This document shows, piece after piece, positions 1-13,300 of a stretch of 64,000 bases of DNA. The notes under the pieces were generated by a model that was not told where the DNA came from, searched no databases, and saw only the letters and a list, made by a program, of their open reading frames with translations. A program made the translations under genes and the position numbers. The first letter of the stretch is position 1. Each line of letters begins with the position of its first letter. Source of the DNA: Strix aluco (lineage: Eukaryota > Chordata > Aves > Strigiformes > Strigidae); assembly GCF_031877795.1 (NCBI RefSeq), contig NC_133933.1, positions 63,810,984 through 63,874,983 of the forward strand, given 5' to 3'.

Positions 1-3000
1 TGCAGTATGTTGTGTCCTGGCCCATCCAGGACTTCTGTTCCTGTATCAGGGCATCCTTCTGAGTGGCAGCGTATAGGATTAAACTGAGTTTAGTTACTCT
101 GTGTTCTAAGAAGCATTTTTAAGCTCACAGAGCATCTCTGGTTTTATTCAGGATGCTACGAACTCTGTGCATCAGTGTTTCCACATGCAAAAGATCTGCA
201 CCGATTCTGGCCCTTCCATGTAGTTTGCAATAAATCTCCAGGACCAGACAAAGTCTATTTCAAATTTCTGGAAGGAGGACAGAGGGAATTCAGCTGAACT
301 CCTACCAAAATATGCAGGGAATATTATTCAAGATAGCTAATCTGTAAGCAGAGCACAGGAAAGCTGTCATTGCACTTACCTCTTCAAAAGACACAGGAAA
401 CAATTGCAGGGATAACCAAGCAGTAACTCTCCCTGTGCATCAGGATCACTGAGAACAGCATCAGCCGTTGGACAAAAAGCATCAGAGAACGAAGCAGGGA
501 GAAAGTAGGGACAAAGAAGAGGAAGGGTAATGGCAGTTTAAGGAACAGAAAATAAAGTTGGTGATGACGGCAGGAAGGAAGACAATCCAAAGAGTTAATG
601 AAGTGGAGGTAATGCAGCAAAGAGACATTGCATGAGGTGCCCCATAGCGGACTGACAGAAGTCGAGCTGTTACTTTTTGGTTACAGAGGGGAAGACATGA
701 ACATCCCTGTCACACTCCAGCCTCCCCTGCCCCCTCCAAAGTTTGTTTTACATGGCGCTCTAATTCTCACACCCCAGGAGCTGGCTTCCCCCCAACTCCA
801 CCGCTTTGCTGAGCTTTTCCAGCCACACCCACATGCAGCCTTTCCACCCCACCCCCTGCTTTACCAAGCTGCTGAGACTGCCCGGCCTGTGCTCACCCCT
901 TCCCACGCACACCAGCCTGCCCAGGTCACTGGTACAACTGGGGTGCCTGTAGCGGTGGCTGGTACCAAAAGCAAGGAAATGTCCTGGGAATAGAGTGCAG
1001 ACTACAGGGGAAGATGGTTTCTCATCTCCCTTACACCCTGGTAATTTTAAACCCCCACCCCTCCCAGTTTGGAGGAAAAAAATGATAATAGGCTGCAAAA
1101 GAATGTTGCTCTAATTCCTGCAATTTTCAATCAGCAGGGCCAGGGAGCCCTAGACTAGCCTACTCACCTATATGGGCTAATCATTTTTGCCATGTGTGCC
1201 ATGACCAATCCCCAGGCTAGCAGGGACTGCATAATGGCTACAGAGACACTGAAATCTAAACCACCTTCACCCTGGGGTGGGAATGTATCATTCTTAATCA
1301 ACCCCAACTCCCATAATGGTTTATATGTTAATAGTGGACACAGCACAAGTTAGAAGTATAGGCAATTCTTTTTGTAAAAGCAATGTAAAAATCTTGTTTT
1401 AATGAAGCAGAATGGCACACCTAAATAAACAAGTCAATTTGTCAAAAAATAAATACTGATTAGCAAGCAGAATGAGAGCCTATCTATGTTTACTTTGCAT
1501 ATAGTCCATGGATTTAACTGGTGCATTAGTAATAATGTAACATACCAAAACGGTTGTTCAAATAACTTCAAACCGTGGTATTTCCTCAGTCCTTCTCTTT
1601 CTTTTCTGGTCTGTTCCCCTCATTCACACACTCTGTGGTATTTTGTCAGCTACCCCTTTACAGCAGCACTGGCAGAGATTACACCTTGTTCTATAATTCT
1701 CCTTTCCTTTCAAGAAAAACATGTTATTCACTTTGCATTCACCATAAATTGTGGGACTGTGAAATAGCTTGACTCCTTAGCCAGTTTGCTCTATTTTACT
1801 GTTTTAGTTTTTCTTTACCCTTCAGTTCGTGGCTGGTGTTGCACTGAGGAACTCCATTAACTATTCTGATTTGAACTAGCTCATATTCACTGTCTTCAGA
1901 CTATTCGGTCTAAGTCATCTTGTCATAAAGCTGCTAAGAAGGAGAGGAACACCTGAGATTTACCGCCCAATGCCATTCTTACAAGATTTTTCAAAATTTA
2001 CAAAAAAGTTAAAAAAACCTCAAACCCTCAGTCTTCCAGGTAAATTAATCTGTTCTCCTTCCTTCATGTAAACATGTTATTACACTTCTCCTTGCTCCCC
2101 TTGCTCTTTGATCTGAAACTCCTCCTAAATCTGAAAATTAATGGACAGGCCTTTCTAAAGCATTAGGAGACATAATACCACAAAGCATCTGTTCATGAAA
2201 TGAAATGAGAGAAACAGTTCTAACTTCAGTTTAAAAGTACCACATATGTTGTAGTAGAAACAATTGCAGCAGAAAAAATGTTAATGTGATAATAGAAGAG
2301 CAAATCTATGCATGCAAGACATTTTGGGTTGCTTTGAGAGGGTGACTGAATACATGGCTTTTAGTATTTGGCGTGCAACCAGTGATCCATTATCAAAGGC
2401 ACTAGCTAGAAATTCTGTATCTTAAGAAAGATGCATCAAATAAATACTGAACCTTACACCTAGAGAATGTTTCCCATAGAACTTATATATGAGAACTGAA
2501 GTTCTGGATTATACCTAAGATTTGGGAGAAATGAACATACTCATTACAGACATATAAGGCTCCTTTTCTCAGTAGTTGTAGGGTGGTCAAACTGGTTAAT
2601 GGAACAGATCACTGCTGCCACACTCTGTGTTTAAAGCAGTTTTAAAGACTTTTGAGATCTTTCTGAAGAAAAGTAGGAAAAAGTAAGATGCTGATAATAT
2701 ATTGATTTACACAATATGAAGTAAGAGTCAAAGAATAGCAATAGACTTTTGCCCCTTGTGTTCTCCATAGTTATTTTGCTTTTGGAAAGCAGTGATTTAA
2801 TGTGAATTTGTTACAAGTTCGTGTTTCTGAAGGTAAGCACTTAGCTTTTAAAAATCTATCGATGTCATGACTTGACTGTATTAAAGTGGTGCTCTCCAAA
2901 TAGAACAATCTATTTTTTTACCCCTTTTTTTTACTTGAGTAAATCTGAAACTTTTACATGGGCAGGTTGTGTCCAACATTCACTCATGTTCACAAAAAAT

Positions 3001-6000
3001 CTTCAGTTTTGCTTTAGCTTTATGTTATGTATGCAAGGAAAAACACAACTGGAATGTGAGACTACTTTAAAATGTCAGCCCCCATTGTTTTAATATATGC
3101 ATTTCTGTGAAAACAGAACCTGTGCTCATCTAACTAACAAAATCCTATTATAAAATGTTACAACTGTAAATAGCCAGCACTGAAAATAAACTCAGTTAAT
3201 GTGCTCTATTATCCTTATGAATGTTCAAACTAATTTGTGTCCCACTAATGCTTACATGCTGAAATTCCACGGAGTTCCCTTATTCTCCCTTGAATGTCTG
3301 ATCACACCGAGGGCAGACTCTAGTTCAATAAGCTTTAAATAAACTAACATTGGAGTTATGAATTGAGCATGGAAGCTCCATTCACCTTGCCCTCTCTTCC
3401 CATCCCTCATTTTTAAGTGCCTCATTATAGGTCTCATCTGCTCTTTATGCTCCTTTTTTTCTGCTGTATAGTCTGTATTACGCAGCAGGACAAAATAACT
3501 AAAGATTCTTATGTTAACAGAATTAATTTACAAATGATTCATAGTAAGAGGGATCAGAAGCTAACATTTTCCTCAATAAATAAAGGGTACTGCACCATCA
3601 AAATTATCTATATATATGAAACCCTGCTGTGACTTGACAGACTGCATTTTCTCCTCAACTTTTCCAATTTTTGTACAACTTGGTTAGTCTAAAAAAAACA
3701 AGGGTGGTTTTTATTCTTTTAAATTATGTAGCTTTCAGGTTCATCTTCTGTATCATAATCAGCTTTCTGTTATATTCTTGCATCTTCCACCCTTGTATTC
3801 ATCTGTTTCTGTCTGGCTAGCTATGACATCTCAACAGACAATGAAACTCACAGATTCTGAACAACCAGAAAAACTCTATTCTTCTTTCTTATAAATATGG
3901 AGCATCAACAGAATAGTTCAATTCTTATTTAAGAATGAAGTTAGGAATGATTTTGCTGCACCAGGCAGTTTCTTCCAGTGCCGTGTCTGTGACAATGGTA
4001 GCCACTATATACTAGAGAAATGCCACAACAGGCAATCTGGGATTGCCTCTTTCTGGAGTTTTCTTCATAGTGGATTCATGGCCAAGAGGAAGGCCTTTTT
4101 CACCTCATCAAAACCATATCCCTTGGTATGCCGTAACGCTGAAACCCTGCTTTCACTGTTGATGTCCAACAGAGGTGTGCACAATTTGTCAGAAGATAAG
4201 AAAAGGCATACGCTCACTGAGAAAAACTGCCAAGATACATGCTGCATCTCTGTCTGTGCAGATATTAAGCAGTTCACTTTAAATTTGAACTTTCTATTTT
4301 ATTAAGCATTTTGGTTTTCCTATCAGGAGTTCTAGAAAATTAGGCATGAAGTGGTGGAAAACTCTGTGGCTTCATAGTCCTTTGAACATGAGAGAGGAAT
4401 ACCTACAACTAATCATAAGCATGTCAGTCTGGAAGAAAGAATAAAAATTTTATCTGGTTGTCTGGTCACTATTACTGCCTAAATAAACGCTGTCTGACTA
4501 ATGCTGCTCATCTGCACATAGTTTTGGGATGAAGAAAGTTAAGCTTTAAAACAGCTGCTGTTACTGAAAATAGTCTCAATAAAAGGCTAGTATCTGTGAA
4601 TGCAGTCAGTCTGCCTCTCTAGATTTTATTTAGCACACACAGAGTTAAAATATAAGTGGAAGAGGAGGTGAGAAATTCCACTGACCTCCCAAGAGCACTT
4701 CAGACACTATTTTTCATTAGCAGCATTTATAAAACAGTTAGCACTCTGCCATAGCATCTCTCAGCCACTTCTGGTACACATTCAGAGCTTGAATTCACAG
4801 CCCAATCTTCTGCCAATCTGGAGATACAGCCGGCAGCCAGATAGGCCCTGACTCAGTCTGAACCTAAAGCCAGTTGGCTTCCAGTCCAACCACCTTTAGC
4901 AGCTGAACCTGCACTGTTTATTCACTTGTCAAGTCTCACCCAAGCAAGGAGCTGTGAGATTTAGGCTACTGATAAAGTTAGGCATATGTTATAGTGTCCT
5001 GCTGAACTGGAAGCTCAGGTCTGCTTTATTAAGCCACCCCTCTCCCTTCCAAATAATTGGTCAAAGGGTAATAATGATACAGAGATATTAGTATTAAAAG
5101 CTTCCTGTTGTAAGGATCACAGACCCCAAGGGTTGCTCATCAGGAAAGGTTGTAAGCAGGAGTGGAAAGTTGAAAATACTGTCACTGGCTTAAGCAAAGA
5201 AAATGTCTCTGCATCACTCCTCTCACACTCATGGCAAGGTTAAATGTTCTTTGTCAAAATCTAAACACACAAATAAAGCATACTAATTTATCACTTGCAC
5301 TTCTCATGCTCTTCAGAGTTATTTTTAAGGAAATGCTGTTGACTTTGTTGAGAAACAGTGACCTAGCTCAAAGTATATCAGACTGTCTCTCTAACAAAGT
5401 ACCAGATGCCTTTTGCACCCAAAGTTCTTTACACAGTCAAGACAAGCGTAACCAACTAGAACAGAAAGCTCTTCTCTCAATTTCACTGAGAGTGTAAGAG
5501 GTGACATAAAAACCCCACAGCTACTTTCAGAGCAACACTCTGAGCACTTTAGCCTACAAATGTTGCAAATGTTTCTCTGTGGCAAATTCAGCTTTAAATA
5601 AAAGTTATTCTAATATTAACCAGAAAATGTGAAAACAATAAAAAGTTTTGCGTATTAGCAGCAGTTACTAGTTGTTTTGAATGTCATGTGCAGGAAAAGC
5701 TATGCTGAGGTATTTCCCCTATTTCTTCTTCACTTACTGAAGACCAAAGTTTCTCATAAAAGGCAAAACCCAAACTGTTTTCAGTGACCTTGTGGGCACA
5801 CACATTTCCTGAGGAATTTGTGACCACTGATGCTGTGTGCAAGTGGCCAGAAATCTCCAGGAAATGCTGTCATAAGTAATCTTCTATATTTAATCTCAGA
5901 GCTTTAAAAAAAATTACCATTGCTTCCAGTGGCATAATATTGGACACAGCTATTTTTTGTTTGTTTCTACTGGGTATCACCAAAGCTTTTTGTACAAGAG

Positions 6001-8100
6001 TCCCAGATTGCAAAGTTCACTCAGTAGCACATAAAGGCAGACAAGTAATACTACAGGGATGTTCACCCATTCTATGGCCTAAAGTCTAGGATATGGGGTT
6101 CACACAGCTCTTCCAGACAGGCAGCAGACAGCTAAGCCCAATAAACCCTGCTCTCCCTAGTTCTCCTGAACTCTGTTTTGTAACACCCCAGTTGTTCCTC
6201 TTCTGATTTGTCTCCAGACTAATACAACACCACCTGCTAAGATCAGCATGCAGGACTCTTCTTCATTAAGGCAGCCATCCAGACCCTGTAAACATCCATT
6301 ACCATAAAGAACTGGGAGCAGGAGACATTCTAATGCATAGCATGCTTCAGAAGTAAACAAGGGGCTGGGGAGGGGAAGGGACTGGAAATGTGAGCCAAAC
6401 TGAACAATATCTTGGAAGAAAGTAGAAGTGTTCAGAAATTACACTAAGGTGATTTCTACAGCTGAGGTAACAGCTGAATTTCTAATGAGAGCAAAAGAAC
6501 TGTGTGTAAAAATCTGTATAAACACAGTGTGGACCTTATCTTCAACACAATTTGTGCCACAGGTGAGTTTAACAGGAAACTAAACTTTATTTAGTAGCTG
6601 AAGGCTGTATCCTCCTACCGTGGAGGCTGGCCCTCTAACATATCAGTGCTGCCATTTTGTTTGAACTGCATTTCACATAGTTCTGCAGTTCACAAACATG
6701 AGATCTTAAGGATTCCTTCCCTTCTGAGAGGGAGAGAGAAGGATCTTCCTCCCCCTCCTCTAAAGACAGGAGCTGGAAACAGAGTTGAAAGGAGAAAAGG
6801 AAAGCAAAGGAGCACTACTGCTGACAAGAGATATTCCACCCTCCAAAATACTCCCACTATTTTGTGCATGCAGAATGGCAGAGATAGCCCACTGACCTGT
6901 TGCTTCTCTCAGCTGAAGGCAGCAGCAGCAGGTCACCTCCCACTATTTAGCTGTAGGAACATTCAGAAAGCAGTGCACAGTATATGTAACTGCTCAGGGG
7001 TGGAAAGAGTGATAAAGAACCAGAGATGGGAGTGTGAAGAGGGTCAAAGAAATGAATACGATGAAACTATCAAGGCAGAAGATTAAAGGAAAGGGAAAAT
7101 CCACTGAGAAAGGAGGATGAAATTAAAAAAGTGCTGAGGAGTTAATGAGAGTGTGTGACCTGGGTGAAAACATGCTGTGGAAGCAGGTATGAGTTCACCT
7201 GAGGGACTCCTCAAAAGGCTATGGGAATTAATCGGTTTTCATGATACTAGTATACAAATGCTCCAGAGCAAGACAGCTCAACTCCAAATGTCAGCTAAAA
7301 GATGATCTGTTAATCTCAACATTTTCCCTTAAAAATGGACTTTCATGCATTGAATCATGGTCAGTTTGGTTAGATGAAAACCTCTTGAGTGCCATAAAAT
7401 AAGGCAAGGGAAATCTTTGCATACCCTCCCAATATTTTGAGCAAGGTTCTGATCTGAGCCCTTACTTTGGATGTCATTCTGTGTGAAGGAGGTTTGTAGA
7501 TGGTATGGCTTTATTTACCACTCCTCTTCACCATTTTCTGATAGTTGCTTTCTCAGTCTTACATTTCTAAGGTAACTGCCCTGTGACACAAAGTCCAATT
7601 ACGTGACTTACTGTTTTTTTCAGTAATCACGACATCACACCTTTAAAAATGCATCTTTCCACGCTGTGGATGTTTTGCAACCAGAACCCTTTGGAAAGAC
7701 CTGTTAGTAACGGATTAAAGAAGACTCACTCACAGAGCCACCTATGGAAGCAGTGCTTTGTCATACACCCTGCTAAAGGTTTCTGGTTTTCCACCTTCAT
7801 CTGAGTTTTCCTCTCACATCTTCATCTCCTCATATTGATTTGAGGTGCTGAAAAAAATATTATCCCAGGTGCACCAGTCCTTTCTCTGGTATTTTGCCCA
7901 ACAGATCTGACAGTAAGTTTTTTATTAACAATCCTAAATTGTGTGTTCTTGGAATTTGCAGTGAAAAGCACTAATGACAAAAATTACTAATGAGTTACAA
8001 GCACAGGCAATAGACCGACATACCAGTGTCCTCCAAATGACAGTTTACTCTCATGATTGAGTTTAAAGAGGACTGTGAAGAATCATTCCTCAAAGGCAAA

Positions 8101-8122
8101 CACACACACACACACACACACA
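8101..8122 (+). repeat. (CA)11 microsatellite
   Basis: Eleven uninterrupted CA units flanked by A runs, about 1 kb before the CpG island. Likely to vary in length between individuals. Confidence 0.97.
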
Positions 8123-9041
8123 AAAGTGGGGGTTTTTGTTGTTATTTTTAAATACATAATTGCATGATCCAGGGCAACTTTTTATCAGTATTTCATCTCA
8201 AGTAAGCACTTTTCTCTAGGGCAAGAGGTCATGGTGAAAGATGACAAAGATATAAACGGATTCTTGGTCTGTCATTCCCATAGGACAGCTGTTAAGAAAG
8301 GCATCCCTTTTCTGTTTAAAGTTGAGAATGGTTAAGTCACACTCTTTCTTACATCCTCCAAAACCCCCAAGCCTTGAGCTGTGTGCTCTCACTTTTTTCA
8401 CCCTGGTCCTTAAATTTCTACAGTTTCTGGGTAATTTATTTTACATTACCCAGCACTCTCTATCTCACCCTACATACATAGGATCTATGGGAAAAGAAAG
8501 CCCTATGCAAACACTAATCCCACTTTCCCTACCAGATCCTTTCAGAATGCTGTTTTAAGAAGGCACCATAAGCATACCCAAAATTAATCTCCTTTTCAAA
8601 TTACTACTAGTTCTAAAATAAATAAAACAGGGGTGTGCAACACGAAGGCAGTACCTGCTTTACATGTTTGTTTCCATCAGGTTCAATGGGGGCAGGGACT
8701 GTTATATTCCACCTGGCAGAGCACAGCCATGACTGATGTCCTCAACGTTAATGTGGGACAAGAGTAAGAGTTGGTAGTTTGAGCATTTTGAATGTTGTGG
8801 TTTTCTCTACATATAAAGTATAATTCTGCCATATTAACAAAGTAGAACTGTGCTTGGTTTACCTGTGTATAAATAGGCCTACACTTTCTGCTAGAAATTA
8901 CAGCAAATTTTCTCTCATCTGAGCACATTTGTGTACCTGTGCCTACCTCATCAAGCCATTCCTTATGGTGAGCACTGGACAAAACTAGCACTTCATCCTG
9001 TGCAGTCTCAACAGGGAATTGTGAGGGAATCCTGCAATATC

Positions 9042-9053
9042 GGGGGGGGGGGG
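9042..9053 (+). repeat. Run of 12 G at the edge of the CpG island
   Basis: Twelve consecutive G about 70 bases before the CpG island begins. Such runs are error-prone in sequencing, so the exact length is uncertain. Confidence 0.9.
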
Positions 9054-9560
9054 AAGCAGCACGCTTTTATGTTAAGGAACACTACTTTTTAACACCTAGT
9101 CAACCTAAAATGTGCCTTGTGCCTTTTGCCCACGACCGGCGGGACGGCGCTGCCAGGGCCCGGTCGCTCCGCGAAGCCCGCGGGCCGCACCCAGTGCACG
9201 ACGGAGCTGTGTCTGCGGGAGTCGCCTCCCGCCGCCGGCAGCCGCGGCCGCCCCGAGAGGAGAGCAGGTCCGGCCGGCGCGGGGGACCCAGCCGGCCGCT
9301 CCCCACAGGAGGCGGGAAGGAGCGCGGCCTCTCCCCGGGCACCGCCGGGCAGCCGCCGCCGCCTGCCACGCGGGCGCAGAAAGCCATGTCGGCCCCTCAC
9401 GGCGTGTCGCTGCTGGCCGCCCCGGCTCTCCTCCCCTCACGCAGTGCGGCCGCGACGGCGGAGCGAGGGCCCGCTGGGCGTTGCGGCGGGCTGGCCGGCG
9501 AGCTTCCCCTCGGCCGCCGCGGCCCGGACGCGCCGCCGAGGGGTTGGGGAGCGGCGCCGC

Positions 9561-9582
9561 CGGGCCGGGCCGGGCCGGGCCG
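9561..9582 (+). repeat. CGGGC pentamer repeat in the CpG island
   Basis: About four tandem copies of cgggc lie within the leader or promoter region of SYNJ2. The run is short and imperfectly bounded. Confidence 0.85.
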
Positions 9583-9821
9583 AGGCCCACAGCACCCTCG
9601 CCGGGAGCGGCAACGCGGCGCGGCTGTTGCGGGCGGTCGCGGCCGCCGCTCCACCTCCTCCCGCGGGCAGGGCGGGTGGCGGCGCCCCGCCGGCGGCTTG
9701 TACCTGTCCCGGAGGAGGAGGAGCTGCAGCGCGGGAGCCAGAGGGACAAAGTTAACTCTGGAAAGTTTACAGGGCGCTGTGGGTGGGGAGAGAAAGGCGG
9801 AGAGGAAAGGGGAAGGTCGCT

Positions 9822-9829
9822 CCCGCCCC
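9822..9829 (+). promoter_or_regulatory. GC box (Sp/KLF-type site)
   Basis: The octamer cccgcccc sits in the CpG island about 400 bases upstream of the SYNJ2 start codon. It matches the core of an Sp1-type GC box. Such sites are common in CpG islands, so a role here is inferred from context only. Confidence 0.4.
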
Positions 9830-10232
9830 GCTGGCCGCAGCCGGGGACTCCGCGCGGAGAAGGCAGCAGCCCTGCCGCGGGGGACGGGGAGAAGCGGCAG
9901 CCGCCAACTCTCCGCTGCCTTCACCGCTGGCCGCCCCCTCACAGGCACTCGGAGGGCTCCTGAGGTGACCGGCGCCCGGGAAGGGCACACGCCCGTCCTC
10001 CTTGCCCGCCTCCCTGGGCGTCCTCGCCGCCGGGGAGCAGCGGGCTACCAGGATCGGGGACCCCGCGCTCGGAGGAGCTCCCGCGGGGGCGCGGGGCTGC
10101 TGGCGGCCCCCCGAGCGCCGGGCTCCGTGCGCTTGAGGAGACGGCGGCTCCTTCGCCACCCGCGCTGGGGGTCGCCACCGCCCCTTCGCCGGCACCCCCC
10201 CTGCTCTTTCCTCCCTGCGACCAGCGGCCCCC

Positions 10233-10353
10233 ATGGCTCTGAGCAAAGGGCTGCGGCTGCTCTGGAAGCAGGAGCCGGGGCCGAGCGCCCTGCTGGAGGC
10301 GCGCACCCGCCACGACTGCCTGCTGCTGGAGGCCGGCACCGTGGCGGCGCTCA
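10233..10353 (+). CDS. SYNJ2: SYNJ2 coding exon 1 (residues 1-40 plus 1 nt)
   Basis: The exon opens with [10 protein letters not shown] and runs through DDC-like [14 protein letters not shown], the start of the N-terminal region that precedes the Sac domain. The ATG is chosen because its frame has a TGA at 9966-9968 and no ATG between that stop and 10233. The Kozak context has G at +4 but C at -3, so it is only moderate. The exon ends at the donor gtaagt (10354), leaving phase 1. Confidence 0.95.
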
Positions 10354-13300
10354 GTAAGTGCCCCGGGTTGGCCGGGCCGGGCGGCTTCCCGCGCGGTGCC
10401 TGTGAGGGGGGCTGTGGCGTGGGGAGGTGGCGTGTCTGTGGGTACGCGCCCGGGGCCTGCGGGGGGTGCCCAGGAGGTTTGGGGCACTTTCCCCTGTGGC
10501 GCGGAGAGAGGGAGGGGAGAGCGCAGACCGGGCCCCGGGGAGCCCAGACCTGGGCCATAGGGAACTCGCTCACCTCGCCTTAGACCCCGGCCTCCAGCTC
10601 GGCCCTCCAGGTGTGCCCGCTTACTGCCGTTTGGGGGTGACCCCCGGTGCCCTGCCGTGCGCGGAGGGCTGGCCAGCATCTCCTCCCCGTGCGACGCCAG
10701 GCCTAATCCGTATCTGACCGACTCTTTCTCTGCTCGGGATGCCTTTCGCCTCCTCGCCAGCACCTGGGTGGAAGAAGCAAGGAGAGGCCACCCACCTGCC
10801 TGGTGGCTGCGGGGTGTCGGCACAGGGCACCTTTGCTGTGCAGGCCTTGTATGTGCAGCCTTGTGTGAGCCTTACTGACTGCAGAGGAAGGTCCAGCTAA
10901 AGGGATGAGGCCCACTGCCTCTTGAAGAAATTTCTGTTCAGCTACAGCGGGTGCTAACGACCAGCGTAGGCATCCAGTTCACAGCAGAGATTGTTTCTGG
11001 TGACTGACTTGAGATTCATGTCCCGTAGAGAAAACCCGGCTTCTTGCTGTGGTGCCATACATTGCCCTTGTGGTTTGCACTGTATATGGTTACTCGGGTG
11101 TCTGGCTCTTACTGGAGGAGCTCCAGGCTCACCAGGGGCAGTGGAAGTCGTGAACGTGCTCAGGGTTGTCTCATCTTGTGTTTTGATACTTCCCACCCAT
11201 GAGTTAATGCGATGCTAATGTTGAGGCAGACAAAGAAAAGTGAGGCAACTGAGAATGTAAGGTGCAAAAAGTAATGCAGGGAAACACGTTGTGCTTGTGC
11301 TGTGTTCTTAAGTTTTTAGCATGTAACAGTAGGAGTCCATATTCAAGCAGCTCAGAGGAAATGGGGAAGACTTAAACTGTGAACTCCTTGTAGTAAGAAC
11401 TGTATGTATGTTGTGTTTTGTACAAAGTCATAATGTCAGCTCAGGATCTGAGCTGAATCTTCCATGATATATGGTGGCAAGACATCCAGACTAAAATGCC
11501 TAATTTTCAGGTATTGGGAATTTTATGAATGAAGAAAGCCAAAGAGGTCTTCAGGTGACAGCTGATTTTCACAAGAATAGTTCTGATAGTGAAAAAATTT
11601 TCAACTGTTGTGATAAAGATCTCTTATTGCCACACTGTGGTTTTGGTTTGTGTTTGGGGTTTTTGTTGTTGTGGTGGAGTTTTTTAAATTTTATTTGATG
11701 GGAATTTTGTATTGTGTGATGCTTCAGGGGTTCAGTTTCTTGTTAAAGTCATTGGTAATAGTGGACATTAACATGTTACATTTTTATAGGTTTTTTTGTG
11801 TCAGTTTTCTATGGACTGACAGAGTGAAAAGTCTGGTAGTACTGAGCAGCATTTTATGGACTTTCAGTGATTCAAAAACCTGAAACCAAAAACCTTAAAG
11901 CTTGTCAGTAGGTTTTGGTCTGTATTTTGTTATTCTGAAACAAATCTAAAGCAGCTCCACTGCCTAAAGCCAATGTGCACGAATAAATTGAGAGACCAGT
12001 ATTCATCTAGCAACCCCGAGCCATTTGTGTGACCAGTAGTTGTTGGGAAGATTATTTGCGATCTCCGTAATTAAGGGTATCATCAATTTACTACAGATTT
12101 TACTCCCCCAGTGTTGCTGTCCCCCATTTGAATTGCTATAGCTAAAAATGATTAGAGAATTTATATAGTCTCTTTTAAAATGTGTTAGAAGAATTTTGAA
12201 GTAGTGATCTGTATAGCGGCTAATGTAAAAGCCTGTTTGCCATGCCTTTTGAAAGTCCAGTGTCACCTCTTGAGGTAACTGTAATCATGCATGCGTTGGC
12301 ATCCAGCCCACTCCATGTTAATAGCTCTGTCATTTTATTTCATTTGGTTTCTCTTTTCCTGCCTGGGTTGGTTCCTATCTTGTAAGACAAGCTAGTGTAG
12401 CTAGTTGAGCCTGTTTAGTTTGTTTCTTCTGTTTTATGCAGCAAAAGACCAGAAAAGGAGGGAAAACCAGCAGTAGGTATTGTGATGTTAAATTTACAAG
12501 ATCTGTGAAGAGGAAGCTCCACAGCCAGGGTGGTAACAGAAACATTAATTCTGTTTTGTTTGACAAGCCTTTAGGTTGTTACTAACCACAGAGCACTTCA
12601 GTGAAAGGTTAACACTTTGTATTATGTGTGGTTTCAGATATACTAGCCCTAGGATTGTGTTGATTTTGGCTTCTCTGTCTAATTTTCCATTTGTAAAATA
12701 AAGTTTAAAAAAAATTGCATGCCTGTGGTGACGAGGAATTATGCAACTGTGCCTTATGCAAACTTCCACACTAAATAAAAGCAGATACATATACCTGGAG
12801 CACTTAAGTTGTACAACAGTTTATGCAGTTTTGCAGTAGCATCCTCGTGACAATAGAACTGTAGAGAGGAATAATCATATAGGACAACGAAAGCCTGAGA
12901 GCAGATTTTAGTCATTGTTCATTATTCTTTTTTCCATAATTACCAAGTGTCTCTTAATCCTTGAACAGGCACGACATCTGCATTTTTTTGACAGTTTGAT
13001 TGCTTCTATAATACCTTTGTACTAGAAAAAACTTAAATGTTAAATTTAACCTAATTCAAGTGGCAGAAGGGAGCGAGAATCATCCTAGAAGAAGTGGTGT
13101 TACAAAAAAGAAATCTGAAAAACCACCCACTTGTATAAACTTGTCTATACAGGCCATAAACTTCTGTCAAGCTCAATTAAAATAAACCCTTTCAAATATG
13201 TAAACCAAAAATTTGTTGCTGTCTTGTGAATGGATGACTTTATGCTTTTTCCTCTCTCAGTACGTTATAAAGATCATGATGACAATTTTAGCTGTAAATT

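Larger units (their letters stand above)
1..9100. other. Intergenic region upstream of SYNJ2
   Basis: AT-rich DNA with no exon I can support on either strand. In mammals SNX9 lies upstream of SYNJ2 on the same strand, so a 3' end of its orthologue could lie further left, but nothing here identifies it. A C-rich patch at 620-1060 and a purine-rich patch at 6720-6830 carry open frames with no recognisable domains. A (CA)11 run lies at 8101-8122. Confidence 0.75.
9120..10480 (+). promoter_or_regulatory. SYNJ2: CpG island promoter and 5' leader of SYNJ2
   Basis: Base composition switches sharply from AT-rich DNA to very G+C-rich, CpG-dense DNA near 9125 and fades after about 10480 inside intron 1. 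The island covers the first coding exon. I see no TATA box at a plausible spacing. Several GC boxes that could bind Sp/KLF factors are present, for example at 9822-9829, 9931-9938 and around 10177-10184. This is the usual layout of a broadly expressed, TATA-less vertebrate promoter. The exact transcription start cannot be read from the sequence. The absence of any plus-strand ATG from 9389 to 10232 suggests that it lies in that interval. Confidence 0.85.

Noticed and set aside
6646-7086. 146-codon plus-strand frame upstream of SYNJ2
   Set aside because: It has no ATG at its start (it opens with GTG), no domain and no promoter or splice context. It is best explained by a purine-rich local composition.
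9110-10357. 415-codon plus-strand open frame, with overlapping long frames of 212-294 codons on both strands
   Set aside because: They lie in the CpG island, where stop codons are rare because of the high G+C content. The frames are low-complexity Arg/Pro/Gly/Ala sequence, one overlaps the SYNJ2 start in another frame, and none shows a domain.
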